The position numbers and the translations under genes are program-made. Shown piece by piece: positions 8,240 to 17,040 of a stretch of DNA of 59,354 bases (the first letter of the stretch is position 1; the number at the start of each line of letters is the position of its first letter). Where the stretch lies: assembly GCA_903885375.1 (NCBI GenBank), contig CAISIK010000052.1:1-59354 (forward strand), read 5' to 3'. Source of the DNA: an uncultured Pseudomonadota bacterium. GTDB lineage: Bacteria > Myxococcota_A > UBA796 > SXON01. The notes under the pieces were generated by a model. That model worked only from the letters and a program-made list of their open reading frames with translations, was not told the DNA's origin and did not search any database.

Positions 8240-9103
8240 TCACGCGCGCGCCACGCCGGTCCAGGCGCGGTTCAGCCGCCCGAAAACGGGGTGGGCGCGC
8301 GCGGCCTGCTCCCAGCGCGCCAGCTCGTGTTCGTCGACCTCACCCGCCACCTGCTGGAGCGGGCCGCCGAACACGAAGTGGGTCGGCTCCAGCCGTTCCA
8401 GTTCCCAGTCGGCGAAGAGCGCGCGCACGTCGGTTTCATCGTAGGTGCGCACGAAGCGGTCGCCGGGCACGTGCACGAGGCCATCGCCGAAGAGCGCCGG
8501 AAGCTGCCCGACCGGCGCGTCGACGGCGAGCGCCCACCCCCAACGGGCTTCCACGGAGAAGCAGAGCGGGGAGCCCGGCGTGAGGCGGGACCGGAGCGCC
8601 GCGAGGACCGCCGCGGGGTCCGCCACATAGCAGAGCAGCTCGGCCGCGATGGCGGCCTCGCAGTGGGGGAGCTCGGCGGGGAGGCAGGCGGCGTCGGCCT
8701 CCCAGACCGAGAGCCGTCCCGGCCGGCCCGCGGCGTGGCGTTGGGCGCAGGCGAGCGACCGCGGGTCGGCATCCACGAGGTGCACGACCGCCCCCGCATC
8801 GAGGCAGGGCATCGCGAAACGACCGATGCCGCCGCCGAGGTCGATCACGCTGCGGCGGCCTTCGAGCACACCTCCCCATGACCGGAGCATGAGCGCGCGC
8901 TCGGCCATCTTGTGCGAAAAAGCCGGGCTCTCCGGAGTGAGGAAGTCCATCCACTCCGGTGATTCTGCCCAGGCTCGCGCGGCGCCCGCCAGGTTGGCGG
9001 CCGCCACGGACGCGGGGATGCTCAGGCCTTGGGGCCGGGCTTGGGGCGGGGCGAGGGACGCCACGCCTTGGGGCCGGGCTTCGGGCGGGGCGAGGGGCGC
9101 CAT
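8240..9103 (-). CDS. SAM-dependent methyltransferase (class I)
   Basis: Motif I is VIDLGGGIGRF, followed by VHLVDADPRSLACAQ (acidic residue at the end of beta 2) and AAELLCYVADPAAVLAAL (motif of the Methyltransf_11/25 type). The N-terminal segment AWAESPEWMDFLTPESPAFSHKMAERA resembles lead helices of small-molecule methyltransferases. The start is uncertain: ATG 9103 gives 287 residues, ATG 9232 would add 43 unconvincing residues and would overlap the ATG of the divergent peptidase gene; the homologous part begins near 9000. The first residues are encoded by a 39-bp tandem repeat. Substrate unknown. It converges on the Lrp gene. Confidence 0.75.
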   Translation of the reverse strand: MAPLAPPEARPQGVASLAPPQARPQGLSIPASVAAANLAGAARAWAESPEWMDFLTPESPAFSHKMAERALMLRSWGGVLEGRRSVIDLGGGIGRFAMPCLDAGAVVHLVDADPRSLACAQRHAAGRPGRLSVWEADAACLPAELPHCEAAIAAELLCYVADPAAVLAALRSRLTPGSPLCFSVEARWGWALAVDAPVGQLPALFGDGLVHVPGDRFVRTYDETDVRALFADWELERLEPTHFVFGGPLQQVAGEVDEHELARWEQAARAHPVFGRLNRAWTGVARA

Positions 9104-9140
9104 GCCTTGGGGCCGGGCTTGGGACGGGGGGAGGGGCGCC
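9027..9140. repeat. 39-bp tandem repeat, 2.9 copies, at the methyltransferase 5' end
   Basis: Units begin at 9027, 9066 and 9105, each starting CCTTGGGGCCGGGCTT, and differ by a few bases. On the minus strand they read as 13-residue units containing ARPQG and APP. The length is a multiple of three, so copy-number change would keep the frame. The region is either the Pro-rich N-terminus of the methyltransferase or its leader. Confidence 0.9.
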
Positions 9141-9230
9141 AGTTCATGTCGGGGCTCGGGGAACAGCCCTATCGTTCCCCGGTCCCGGCCCGGTGTCAAG
9201 CGAATCGGCGCGGTGGCGTTAAGCGACGGC

Positions 9231-12212
9231 ATGCTGCTCTGGCTCGCCTTCGGCTTCACCGACGCACCCCACCGGCTCCCCAGCGGGCCGCCGCCCGAGC
9301 ACCTGCAGCGCCATCCAGCCGCCCAGTGGCGCCTGTCCGCGGGCGCGTTCGCACGCGGGTTCGAGCGCGTGTGGGGCCCCACCAGCTTCCGATGGAACGA
9401 AACCACCGCTACGCCCCGCTTTGTCGGGCTGGCCGGTGTTCCCGAGGCCGACGCCGAGGCCCTCGTGGCCGATCTCGCCGCCCTCGGCGGCGTACCCGCC
9501 GCCGAGCTGCGCCTGGCCGGCGCACGCTCCACCCCCCGCCCGAACGGCAGCCGCACCATCCTCCGCTACACCCGCACCTGGAAGGGCGCGCCCGTGGAGG
9601 GCGACGAGATCGCCCTCGTGAGCACCAACGGTCGCATCGGCGCCGCGTGGGTGCGGCTCACCCCCATCGGGCGTCTCCCCGCCCCCACCGCCGGGGAGGT
9701 CGTGGTGGCCGACCCCGACCGCGGCTTCGGCCGGCTCGTCCGCCTCCGCCGCTCCCCCACGGCCGTGCGCGCCATCGACCGCGAGGGGAACGAGGTCTTC
9801 GCCTACGATCCCCGCCGCTTCGACAGCGTCACCGTCACCCACGAGGAGTTCACGGTCGACGATCCGCTCGTCACCGACCCCGCGCGCGATGTGCAGGTGA
9901 CCGACTCCGCTGGCACCACGCAGCAGACCGCCGACGATGGCACCCACGCCCTCACCGGCGCCCTCACCGTCACCCTCACCGGCGCCAGCGTCCGGGTGCT
10001 CCAGAACGGCGCCACGGTGAGCCACACCGGCAGCGACGACATCGATCTCGACGGCGGGGCGGACATCTCCTACTCCGCGGCGAGCATGCAGCACCACTTC
10101 CACGAGGTGTGGGACTGGCTGGGCACCCGCTGGCCCACCCACAGCTGGCTCGCGAGCCAGGTGCGCGCCGATGTGGACCTCACGAGCGGCAGCTGCAACG
10201 CCTACTACACCAACGGCACCGTCAACTTCTTCCAGGCGAGCGGCGTGTGCAACGCCACGGGCCGCATCGCGAGCGTGATCTACCACGAGATCGGGCACGG
10301 GATCCACGAGTACATCCTCGCCTCGGGGAGCTTCGCGAGCGATGTGTCGGAGGGCAGCGCCGACTTCGTGTCCGCCACGATCCTCGACGATTCCGACATC
10401 AGCCGTGGCTTCTACACCGATGGCAGCGGCATCCGCGAGGTGGAGACCGACCGCGTGTACCCCACCGACGTGTCGGGCGAGGTGCACTACGACGGGTTGA
10501 TCTGGGCGAGCTTCCTCTGGAACCTCCGGGGCCAGTGGGTGGAGAGCATGGGCGACGAGCTGGGCGTGGAGTCGACCGACCTGCTCTTCCTCGCCGCGCT
10601 CGAGATGGGCCCCGGTCTCACCGACCTCGGCGAAGCCGTGCTCGTCGCCGACGACGACGACGGTGACTGGTCCAACGGCACCCCCCACGACTGCGAGCTC
10701 ATCGAGCTGCTCGACCACCACGGCCTCGGTCCGGGTGCGCTCGGCGTGCTCACCGTGGAGCACACGCCGCTCGCGCCGCAGGGCAGCGAAACGGAGGGCT
10801 ACCCGATCACGGTCACCGTGGAGCAGGACTTCAACCACTGCACGGGGGCGTCCGCGCCCACCGTGTCCGCCTGGTTCGCGACCACCGGCGAAGCGCGTGT
10901 CCCGGCGCCCGACGGCACCGGGTGGGAGGCGTGGACGGAGCTGCCGCTCGGCACCGGCGACGGCGTCACCTGGAGCGCCACCCTCCCCCGACAGGCGGTG
11001 CCCTCGTTCTACCGCTACTTCATCGTGGTGACCTCGGCCGACGGCACCGAATCCGAGGCTTCCCACGGGGGGCTCGACCAGGGCGTGGCGAGCTTCTGGA
11101 TCGGCGACCGGGCGGCGCTCTGGTGCGATGACCTCGAGAGCGGCGCTCCGGGCTTCAGCCACGGCGCCACGATCCCGTGGCAGTCGCTCACGGGCACGGC
11201 GGACGACTGGGCCGTGGGCAACCCGCTCGGGGCCGGCGAGTACGACCCCGACCTCGCTGCCTCCGGCTCCTTCCTCGCCGCCACCGGCCTCGACGCGGAC
11301 TACCAGCCCAACAACGCCGAGCACCTGCTCACCCCGTCGGTGAACCTCACCACCGAGGGCCGCATGCGGCTGCTCACCTACCAACGCTGGCTCACCGTGG
11401 AGGATGGCCTGTACGACCGCGCGCAGGTGGTCGTGACCGACGGTACGACCTTCACCCCCGTGTGGGGCAACGCCGCCACGGTGGGCGGCACCACCGCGCT
11501 GCTCGACACCGACTGGACCACCGTGGACCACGAGCTCACGCCCTTCCTCTCCCCCGAGGGCATCGGCGCGGGGCCGCTGAGCTTCGGGTTCTCCCTGCAG
11601 ACCGATGCGGGCCTCGAGTTCGGCGGCTGGGCGCTCGACGATGTGTGCGTGGTGGAGCTCGACGACCCGCCCGACCACTACCGGCGCGTGGCCCTCGAGG
11701 CCGACTGGAGCGACGAGGCCGAAGCCGAGGTGGGCGAGGTCAAGCTCTCCTGGCACACCCCCTGGATCAAGCCTCTCGCCGGCACCGTGCTGCTCCGCCA
11801 GGAGGGGCGCGCGCCCGAGGGGCTCGACGACGGCGTGATCGTGCACCTCGACCTCTCGCCCGTTTTCGGAGAAACCCACGAAGTGGTCGATGCGCTCCCC
11901 GGCCTGGAGCGGGGCACCAGCTGGACGTACGCGCTCTTCGCCTGGGGCCGGAGCGACGAGGACGCCTACACCGTGGCGGTGGAAGGCCAGAACGCCCGCA
12001 CCCTCACGTTCGACCGGCGCGACACCGGCGTGCCGCCCGACACGGCGGAGGACACCGCCGTGAGCGAGCACACGGACACCCCCACCGAGCGGCCGCCCCG
12101 CGACACGGGCGAGCCCCCCGACAGCGAGTGTGGCTGCACTTCCGCCGGGAGCCCGGCCGCCGCGGTGGCGGTGGGCGCCGCCCTGCTCCTCGCGCGGCGC
12201 CGTCGCCGGTAG
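9231..12212 (+). CDS. Secreted gluzincin-type metallopeptidase with MYXO-CTERM-type anchor
   Basis: 993 residues from ATG 9231 (short signal MLLWLAFGFTDA). Residues about 30-290 look like a propeptide region. The zinc site is HEIGH at residues 352-356, with the likely third ligand Glu in SEGSADF about 18 residues later, as in M36/M4-like gluzincins. DDDDGDWSNGTPHDC near residue 475 is another family-like feature. The second half holds beta-rich domains probably for substrate or surface binding. The end has Thr/Pro-rich linker, a CGC motif, a hydrophobic stretch and an Arg run: a MYXO-CTERM-like sorting tail. Expected on the outer surface or secreted. Divergent from the methyltransferase. Confidence 0.85.
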   Translation: MLLWLAFGFTDAPHRLPSGPPPEHLQRHPAAQWRLSAGAFARGFERVWGPTSFRWNETTATPRFVGLAGVPEADAEALVADLAALGGVPAAELRLAGARSTPRPNGSRTILRYTRTWKGAPVEGDEIALVSTNGRIGAAWVRLTPIGRLPAPTAGEVVVADPDRGFGRLVRLRRSPTAVRAIDREGNEVFAYDPRRFDSVTVTHEEFTVDDPLVTDPARDVQVTDSAGTTQQTADDGTHALTGALTVTLTGASVRVLQNGATVSHTGSDDIDLDGGADISYSAASMQHHFHEVWDWLGTRWPTHSWLASQVRADVDLTSGSCNAYYTNGTVNFFQASGVCNATGRIASVIYHEIGHGIHEYILASGSFASDVSEGSADFVSATILDDSDISRGFYTDGSGIREVETDRVYPTDVSGEVHYDGLIWASFLWNLRGQWVESMGDELGVESTDLLFLAALEMGPGLTDLGEAVLVADDDDGDWSNGTPHDCELIELLDHHGLGPGALGVLTVEHTPLAPQGSETEGYPITVTVEQDFNHCTGASAPTVSAWFATTGEARVPAPDGTGWEAWTELPLGTGDGVTWSATLPRQAVPSFYRYFIVVTSADGTESEASHGGLDQGVASFWIGDRAALWCDDLESGAPGFSHGATIPWQSLTGTADDWAVGNPLGAGEYDPDLAASGSFLAATGLDADYQPNNAEHLLTPSVNLTTEGRMRLLTYQRWLTVEDGLYDRAQVVVTDGTTFTPVWGNAATVGGTTALLDTDWTTVDHELTPFLSPEGIGAGPLSFGFSLQTDAGLEFGGWALDDVCVVELDDPPDHYRRVALEADWSDEAEAEVGEVKLSWHTPWIKPLAGTVLLRQEGRAPEGLDDGVIVHLDLSPVFGETHEVVDALPGLERGTSWTYALFAWGRSDEDAYTVAVEGQNARTLTFDRRDTGVPPDTAEDTAVSEHTDTPTERPPRDTGEPPDSECGCTSAGSPAAAVAVGAALLLARRRRR

Positions 12213-12244
12213 CGCGGCGCGGCCACCCTCCCCCGCCGGCGGCC

Positions 12245-12799
12245 TCAGCCTTCGTCGGGCTCCGGAGGCGCCGTCGGGTCGAGCGCGGCGCGAACGAGCC
12301 GCAGGCAGCGCAGCGCGGCCCGCTTGGCGGCGGGACCTTCGCCGGTGCGGGCCTCGCGCGCGGAGGCGCGCAGGGCCTGCCGGTCGCCCGAGGGGTGCTG
12401 GGTGAGGAAGGTGTTGAGCACCGCATCATCCCCGGCCACGATGCGGTTGCGCCAGGACTCCGCGGCCTGCGCAGCGAGCAGCGCCGGACCGCCGCCGTCG
12501 AGCACGGCGTGGATGGCCTCCATGTCGGCATGCGCGAGGAGCAGCTTGGCCCGCATGAGCGAGCGGCGCCGCTCGGGCTTCAGCGCCGCGTTGGCGAGGT
12601 GCTCGAACTGTTCGAGCGCCTCCTCGTCGAGCGGGAGCGCCTTCCGGGTGGAGGCGGGCAGCTTCGCGATGCGGTTGGCGAGCGCCTTGAGCGCCTCCAT
12701 CTCCTCGCGGTGATCCCACCGCACGACACGGTCGGAGGTGAGCGTCTCCTCGCGGAGACGCCCCGACTCCTCGACCTCGTGAAAGGGCTTGCGTGCCAT
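12245..12799 (-). CDS. darP: DarP/YjgA-like ribosome-associated protein (DUF615)
   Basis: 184 residues, charged and helical. The family pattern is present: ALKALANRIAKLPASTRKALPLDEE, then RRRSLMRAKLLLAHADMEAIHAVLD, then ESWRNRIVAGDDAVLNTFLTQHP and DRQALRASAREA. In Escherichia coli this family joins late 50S assembly near helix 69. The conserved Arg-rich patch fits RNA binding. The ATG has TAGGCG ending 7 nt upstream and no Shine-Dalgarno. It converges on the peptidase gene, ending 32 nt away. Confidence 0.82.
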   Translation of the reverse strand: MARKPFHEVEESGRLREETLTSDRVVRWDHREEMEALKALANRIAKLPASTRKALPLDEEALEQFEHLANAALKPERRRSLMRAKLLLAHADMEAIHAVLDGGGPALLAAQAAESWRNRIVAGDDAVLNTFLTQHPSGDRQALRASAREARTGEGPAAKRAALRCLRLVRAALDPTAPPEPDEG

Positions 12800-12806
12800 G
12801 CGGCGG

Positions 12807-12812
12807 CGCCTA
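12807..12812 (-). promoter_or_regulatory. TA-box (TAGGCG) upstream of darP
   Basis: Minus-strand GGGATAGGCG, with TAGGCG ending 7 nt before the ATG at 12799. It fits the positional pattern of the other boxes but not TAnnnT exactly. Confidence 0.35.
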
Positions 12813-12820
12813 TCCCGTCT

Positions 12821-14083
12821 TCAGGCCGCGGCCTTCCGCGAGAACGCCGTGCTCCAGTCCACCCGCCCTGTGAGCTGCATCAGCGCGAACAGCGTGCCGA
12901 TGCCGAGCACGGTGATCGTCAACCCGGTGGTGCCGTCGCGGAAGTGCGCCACGCCGAAGCCCACCTGGTACACGAGCTGGGCCAGACCGGCCTCCACGAG
13001 CGCGAACCGGGCGCCCACCACCAGCCGCAGGTAGCTGGCCACGAGGAGCACGCTCACGGCGGCGGAGAGGGCGAAGGCCTGCTCCACGGGCAGAAGGTCG
13101 GCCGTGTAGGCGAACAGCAGGTTGAAGGAGAAGAACGCTCCCGCGATGAACAGGTAGTTGATCGGGTGCACCTGCACCCCACGCAGGAGGCCCAACGCGA
13201 AGATCCACAGGAAGAACAGGCCCAGCGACAGCGGCGCCGACACGCTCAGCGAGGTGGCGAGCTCGCCCGGCTGGATGTGGGTGGGCAGGATCATGCCGAG
13301 GGGGAAGCCCGTGACGGCGCGCGTGAAGTTCCACTCGAGGTTCCAGCCGCCACCGTTCGCCACACTGCTGGTGGGCGAGAGGCCGGGAACCGGGAAGTCC
13401 ACCTCCTCGAAGTCGGTGGTCATGCGCAGCACGAAGTCGTCGATCTGGCCCACGCCGGGCGAAGGGCGGTAGGTCCACTGGTCGGCGCCGCGCGAGGTGT
13501 AGCGCACGCCGAGCGTGACCAGCTGCCCGTACGTGACGGGCACGGTGCGCGTCACCACGCCGTCCACGGGACGCCCCCGGTCGCCGAGGTCCTCACCGTC
13601 CACCGTCACCACGAAGTTGTCGTAGAGCGCGTTCTGGTCGGGCAGGGTGAAGGTCATCTCCAACCAGCGGGTGGCTGCGTCGGCGTGCCGGTAGGTCCAG
13701 GTGCCGGCGAACTCCACGTTGTAGAGCGGAAACCACAGGAGGCCGCGCCGCCGCTCGTCGAGCTGGAGGCCCACGTCGATGTCGGTGGAGCCGGGCTCCA
13801 CGCCGAGGGAGCGCGCCTCCTCGTGGCGCTCCACCTTGGTGCTCAGCACCCGCCCGAGGCTGTCGGTGATGTCCGCCGAGGTGACCACCTCCTCCGTCCA
13901 CCGGAGCGTGAACACCGGCGCGGCCTGCGTCTGGGCGTTGCCCCAGAGCTCGCCGACATCGGAGCGGAGGCTGGAGTTGCTGTCCCGGGAGCGGCTGTCG
14001 GTGACGCCGGCCAGCACGAGCCAGCCCAGCGTGGCCATGGCGAAGACGATGAAGATGCCGAAAGCGCGAAGGATTGGATGCAC
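12821..14083 (-). CDS. CreD-like inner-membrane protein
   Basis: 420 residues from a GTG at 14083 with GGAG 5 nt upstream. One N-terminal membrane segment (FIVFAMATLGWLVLAGV), a periplasmic beta-rich region of about 250 residues, then five or six helices. The C-terminal half carries the CreD-type signature: LRGVQVHPINYLFIAGAFF, SAAVSVLLVASYLRLVVG and LTITVLGIGTLFALMQLTG. CreD is linked to envelope integrity and colicin tolerance in enterics; no creABC genes are here. The promoter region holds an inverted repeat overlapping the probable -10. Confidence 0.75.
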   Translation of the reverse strand: MHPILRAFGIFIVFAMATLGWLVLAGVTDSRSRDSNSSLRSDVGELWGNAQTQAAPVFTLRWTEEVVTSADITDSLGRVLSTKVERHEEARSLGVEPGSTDIDVGLQLDERRRGLLWFPLYNVEFAGTWTYRHADAATRWLEMTFTLPDQNALYDNFVVTVDGEDLGDRGRPVDGVVTRTVPVTYGQLVTLGVRYTSRGADQWTYRPSPGVGQIDDFVLRMTTDFEEVDFPVPGLSPTSSVANGGGWNLEWNFTRAVTGFPLGMILPTHIQPGELATSLSVSAPLSLGLFFLWIFALGLLRGVQVHPINYLFIAGAFFSFNLLFAYTADLLPVEQAFALSAAVSVLLVASYLRLVVGARFALVEAGLAQLVYQVGFGVAHFRDGTTGLTITVLGIGTLFALMQLTGRVDWSTAFSRKAAA

Positions 14084-14092
14084 GAGGACTCC

Positions 14093-14113
14093 GGTTGGTG
14101 CATCCCCAACCTA
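14093..14113 (-). promoter_or_regulatory. Probable -10 (TAGGTT) overlapped by a perfect 6-bp inverted repeat, creD-like gene
   Basis: On the minus strand TAGGTT (14113-14108, exact TAnnnT) runs into GGTTGG, a 7-nt loop, then CCAACC (down to 14093), directly before the GGAG ribosome site. The arms 14106-14111 and 14093-14098 are perfect. It could be an operator over the promoter or a hairpin in the mRNA next to the ribosome site. Confidence 0.4.
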
Positions 14114-14189
14114 CGGAGGCGCCGTGGCCGAGCCGGTGCCACGCGGAGGCGCGCGTCGGGCAACCTCGTGCAGGAGCCGTGCAGGCCGC

Positions 14190-15470
14190 TCAGCCGGCCC
14201 GGCGCCGCCGCGCGAGGAGCAGCGCCCCCACCACCACCGCCGCGCTCGCTCCGGGCGAGCCGGCCGCGCACCCACAGCCATCGGCGCTCAGCTCGCCGGT
14301 GTCCACCTCCTCGGTGGGGCAGCCCTCGTGCAGGGACTCGTCGGCGTCGTCGCAGTCGTGCGCGAGGCTGAAGCCGTCGAAGTCCTGGTCGTCCTCGTTG
14401 CCGTCGCAGTTCTGGTCCACGCCGTCGTACCAGACCTCCTCGGCCGAGGTGTTCACCGCCGCGTCGGCGTCGTCGCAGTCGAGCCCGCCGGCCTCCGCTG
14501 CGGTCTCGCCGTCGCCGTCCACGTCCCCATCCGCGTTGCCGGCGCAGTCGGCGTCCACGCCGTCGTACGGCTCGTCGGGCATGCCCGGGGCCACGGAGGG
14601 GTCGCCGTCGTCACAGTCCGCGCCGCCACACGCCACCGACGCTTCACCGTCGAGGTCCTGGTCGCAGCACGCCCGCGACGCTTCGTCCGCGAACACGGCC
14701 TGCGCCCCCTCGCGCGTGTCTCCCGTCGCGACCACCATCGTGAAGGCACGCGACCGCCCGGGCGCGAGCGACCCTTCGGGCCACCAGAGCCCCCCGAACG
14801 CCGAGTCGGACTCGGCACGGTCGCCATCGAGCATGGCCACGTCGGCGTCGACCGCGTACTGCCAGTCCGACCACGAGCCGAGCAGGAAGTCGTCGGGCCC
14901 GCAGCCCCCCATGCTCAGCGCGTACCCGAGGGTGGGCGCCACGGCTTCCACGTAGTCGTCGACGCCGTCCCCATCGAGGTCGAGCACGTCAAGCGCCGCG
15001 TTGTACCCACCGTTGGCGCCGTACTCCGGATCCGGGTCCATGCCGTAGAGCACCCGCATCAGATCGACGGCGTGGGCGCTGTCGTTGCGCACCACGAACG
15101 ACACCACGACCGCCCGGCCGCCCACCGCGAAGCTCTCCGTCTTCCCGATCGCGAGGTCTGGCGAGGCGTAGCTCCACCGCATCCCGAGGCGACCCTCCTC
15201 GGAGAGCTCCTCGCCGGAGTAGACAAACGCCGTCGTGCCCACCGAAGAGGCCGAGTACACGCCCCGGGCCTCGCCCTCGACCTCGTACTCGAGCATCCAG
15301 ACCTGCCACGGCGTGCCCGCGTAGAGCCACTCCACCCAGGCTTCGCCGTGCATCGCGCGCAGCCCGGCCGCATCGGCGCTGTCGTTGAGGGTGCCGCCGC
15401 TGTTCCAGCTCAGGGAGAGCGCATCGCCGGTCAGCGTCGTGGCCAGCGCAAGGGAGGAGAAAAACAGCAT
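14190..15470 (-). CDS. Secreted MopE-repeat protein with MYXO-CTERM-type tail
   Basis: 426 residues from ATG 15470, where a clear signal peptide begins (MLFFSSLALATT). Upstream in-frame codons lie in the GT2 gene. Residues about 15-265 form a beta-rich domain of unknown family. From about 275 come Asp/Cys-rich units of the putative metal-binding MopE type (CDDGDPSVAPGMPDEPYDGVD, CDDADAAVN, DQNCDGNEDDQDFDG, CDDADESLHEGC). The tail is CGC, a hydrophobic stretch and an Arg cluster. Probably a calcium- or copper-binding surface protein. Function of the N-terminal domain unknown. Confidence 0.85.
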   Translation of the reverse strand: MLFFSSLALATTLTGDALSLSWNSGGTLNDSADAAGLRAMHGEAWVEWLYAGTPWQVWMLEYEVEGEARGVYSASSVGTTAFVYSGEELSEEGRLGMRWSYASPDLAIGKTESFAVGGRAVVVSFVVRNDSAHAVDLMRVLYGMDPDPEYGANGGYNAALDVLDLDGDGVDDYVEAVAPTLGYALSMGGCGPDDFLLGSWSDWQYAVDADVAMLDGDRAESDSAFGGLWWPEGSLAPGRSRAFTMVVATGDTREGAQAVFADEASRACCDQDLDGEASVACGGADCDDGDPSVAPGMPDEPYDGVDADCAGNADGDVDGDGETAAEAGGLDCDDADAAVNTSAEEVWYDGVDQNCDGNEDDQDFDGFSLAHDCDDADESLHEGCPTEEVDTGELSADGCGCAAGSPGASAAVVVGALLLARRRRAG

Positions 15471-15520
15471 GTGAACCCGGAGCTGAGCGCGGAGGCTACC
15501 ACAGCGCCACGCGACGGCGT

Positions 15521-16993
15521 TCAGCCAACTCCGGCGACGCCCGCCATCTCCGGGTCGGCTCGACGCGGAGACGACGGCACCGCCGTGCCCTGCCAGCCCG
15601 ACCCCACCCACGCGAGACCCAGCCCGAAGAGCAGGAGGAAGGGCACGGGGGCCCATTCCGCCCTCCCGACGCACGCCACCGCGGCGAGGAGGTGGGGAAG
15701 CGCGAGCGCCAGCTCCAGCCAGCTGAAGCCGGCCGCGCCCTCGAGGTAGCTCGACCGGGCAGAGGCGCCGCGCTTGGGCGTGCGGGCGAAGGGCTCGCGG
15801 GCGCCGCGCAAGCCATCGAGCGTGGCCCGGGCCTGCGCCGGTGCGAGTCCGAGCGCGAGGACCGCCGCGCCGGGCACCCCGCGCCACCCTCCCGAGGCCA
15901 CCGCGTAGAACACGAGGTTGGGGAGCGTGCACAGGCCGAGCGAGAGGCCCGCGAGCCACCCCACGGCCGGCGAGGTGCGCAACAGCACCGCCCACGGCAG
16001 GAGCACCGTGAGGCCCAGCGCCGGCAGCCAGGCGAGGTTGGCGGCGAGGTGGGCCAGGGCCTCCACCCGAACCGAACCCGGCACCGGCGATCGGAGCACG
16101 GCCCCGCCGAGCTTCCGCAACGTCTGGATGGAGCCCATCGCCCACCGACGCTGCTGTGCCCGGAACGCGGCCATCGTGGACGGCACCTCCGCGGGCACGG
16201 ACACCTCGGGGGCGTAGGCGAAGCGCCAGCCGGCGATCTGGGCGCGGTAGGAGAGGTCGAGGTCTTCGGTGAGGGTGTCGCCCTGCCAGCCGCCCGCCGC
16301 CTCAATGCAGGCCCGGCGCCACACGCCCGCCGTGCCGTTGAAGTTGAACCAGCAACCGAGCCCGGCGCGGGCGGCGTGATCGATGCGGAAGTGCCCGTCG
16401 AGCAGCGTGGCCTGGGCCTGCGTGAGCATCGACTCCGCGGCGTTCTGGTGCGACCACCGCGCCTGCACCATGCCGAGGCCCGGGTCGGCGAAGCGCGGGA
16501 CGATGCGACGGAGGAAGTCGGGCGCCGGCACGAAGTCCGCATCGAAGATCGCCACGAGCTCCCCACGCGCCGCCGCGAGCCCGGCCGCGAGCGCGCCGGC
16601 CTTGAAGCCCACCCGCGCCTCTCGACGGAGCACGGAAACGCTCACCCCGCGCGCCCGTGCCTCCGCCACCGACGCATCCACGACCGCGCCGGTGTCATCG
16701 GTGGAGTCGTCGAGGACCTGCAGCTCCAGCCGGTCGTGCGGCCAGGAGAGCGCCGCGCAGGCCGCGATGACGCGGTCCGCGACGTCCCGTTCGTTGAAGA
16801 GGGGGATCTGGACGGTGACGAACGGCGCGCCGCCGGGGAGACCGGCCGCGGGCGCGAGCGCCGGGCGCGACCGCAGCCGCCACACCGCGCCAAGGAGCCG
16901 CACCCGATGGAGGCTGTGGACGGAGGCGAGCGCGACCAGCACGGGTACGAGCCCTTCGAGGACCGCAGCGGCGCTCTGGAGGGTGGGGGTCAT
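15521..16993 (-). CDS. Membrane glycosyltransferase family 2 (processive, CESA-like)
   Basis: 490 residues. One N-terminal membrane helix, a GT-A domain with VTVQIPLFNERDV, DDSTDDT, the DxD-type FDADFVPAP, TEDLDLSYRA and QQRRWAMGS (the Q(Q/R)xRW motif of processive beta-glycosyltransferases), then four or more C-terminal helices. Such enzymes polymerise or add sugars from UDP-sugars at the inner membrane. It is divergent from a flippase-like gene 47 nt away, which suggests a shared role in an envelope glycan or glycolipid. Closest relatives are the cellulose-synthase-like or glucosylceramide-synthase-like GT2 groups; the product cannot be named. Confidence 0.85.
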   Translation of the reverse strand: MTPTLQSAAAVLEGLVPVLVALASVHSLHRVRLLGAVWRLRSRPALAPAAGLPGGAPFVTVQIPLFNERDVADRVIAACAALSWPHDRLELQVLDDSTDDTGAVVDASVAEARARGVSVSVLRREARVGFKAGALAAGLAAARGELVAIFDADFVPAPDFLRRIVPRFADPGLGMVQARWSHQNAAESMLTQAQATLLDGHFRIDHAARAGLGCWFNFNGTAGVWRRACIEAAGGWQGDTLTEDLDLSYRAQIAGWRFAYAPEVSVPAEVPSTMAAFRAQQRRWAMGSIQTLRKLGGAVLRSPVPGSVRVEALAHLAANLAWLPALGLTVLLPWAVLLRTSPAVGWLAGLSLGLCTLPNLVFYAVASGGWRGVPGAAVLALGLAPAQARATLDGLRGAREPFARTPKRGASARSSYLEGAAGFSWLELALALPHLLAAVACVGRAEWAPVPFLLLFGLGLAWVGSGWQGTAVPSSPRRADPEMAGVAGVG

Positions 16994-17002
16994 CGCGGCC
17001 GC

Positions 17003-17031
17003 CGCCTAACCTGCGGCTCCCCGGATAGACC
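17003..17031. promoter_or_regulatory. Back-to-back TA boxes between GT2 and flippase-like genes
   Basis: On the minus strand TAGGCG (17008-17003) ends 9 nt before the GT2 ATG. On the plus strand TAGACC (17026-17031) ends 9 nt before the ATG at 17041. Both sit at the distance seen elsewhere in the window and neither gene has a Shine-Dalgarno, which fits divergent leaderless transcripts. Confidence 0.4.
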
Positions 17032-17040
17032 GCCCGCCCC

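Noticed and set aside
9219..12071. 950-codon open frame on the minus strand
   Set aside because: Antisense to the metallopeptidase with HEIGH and MYXO-CTERM tail; composition is that of a shadow.
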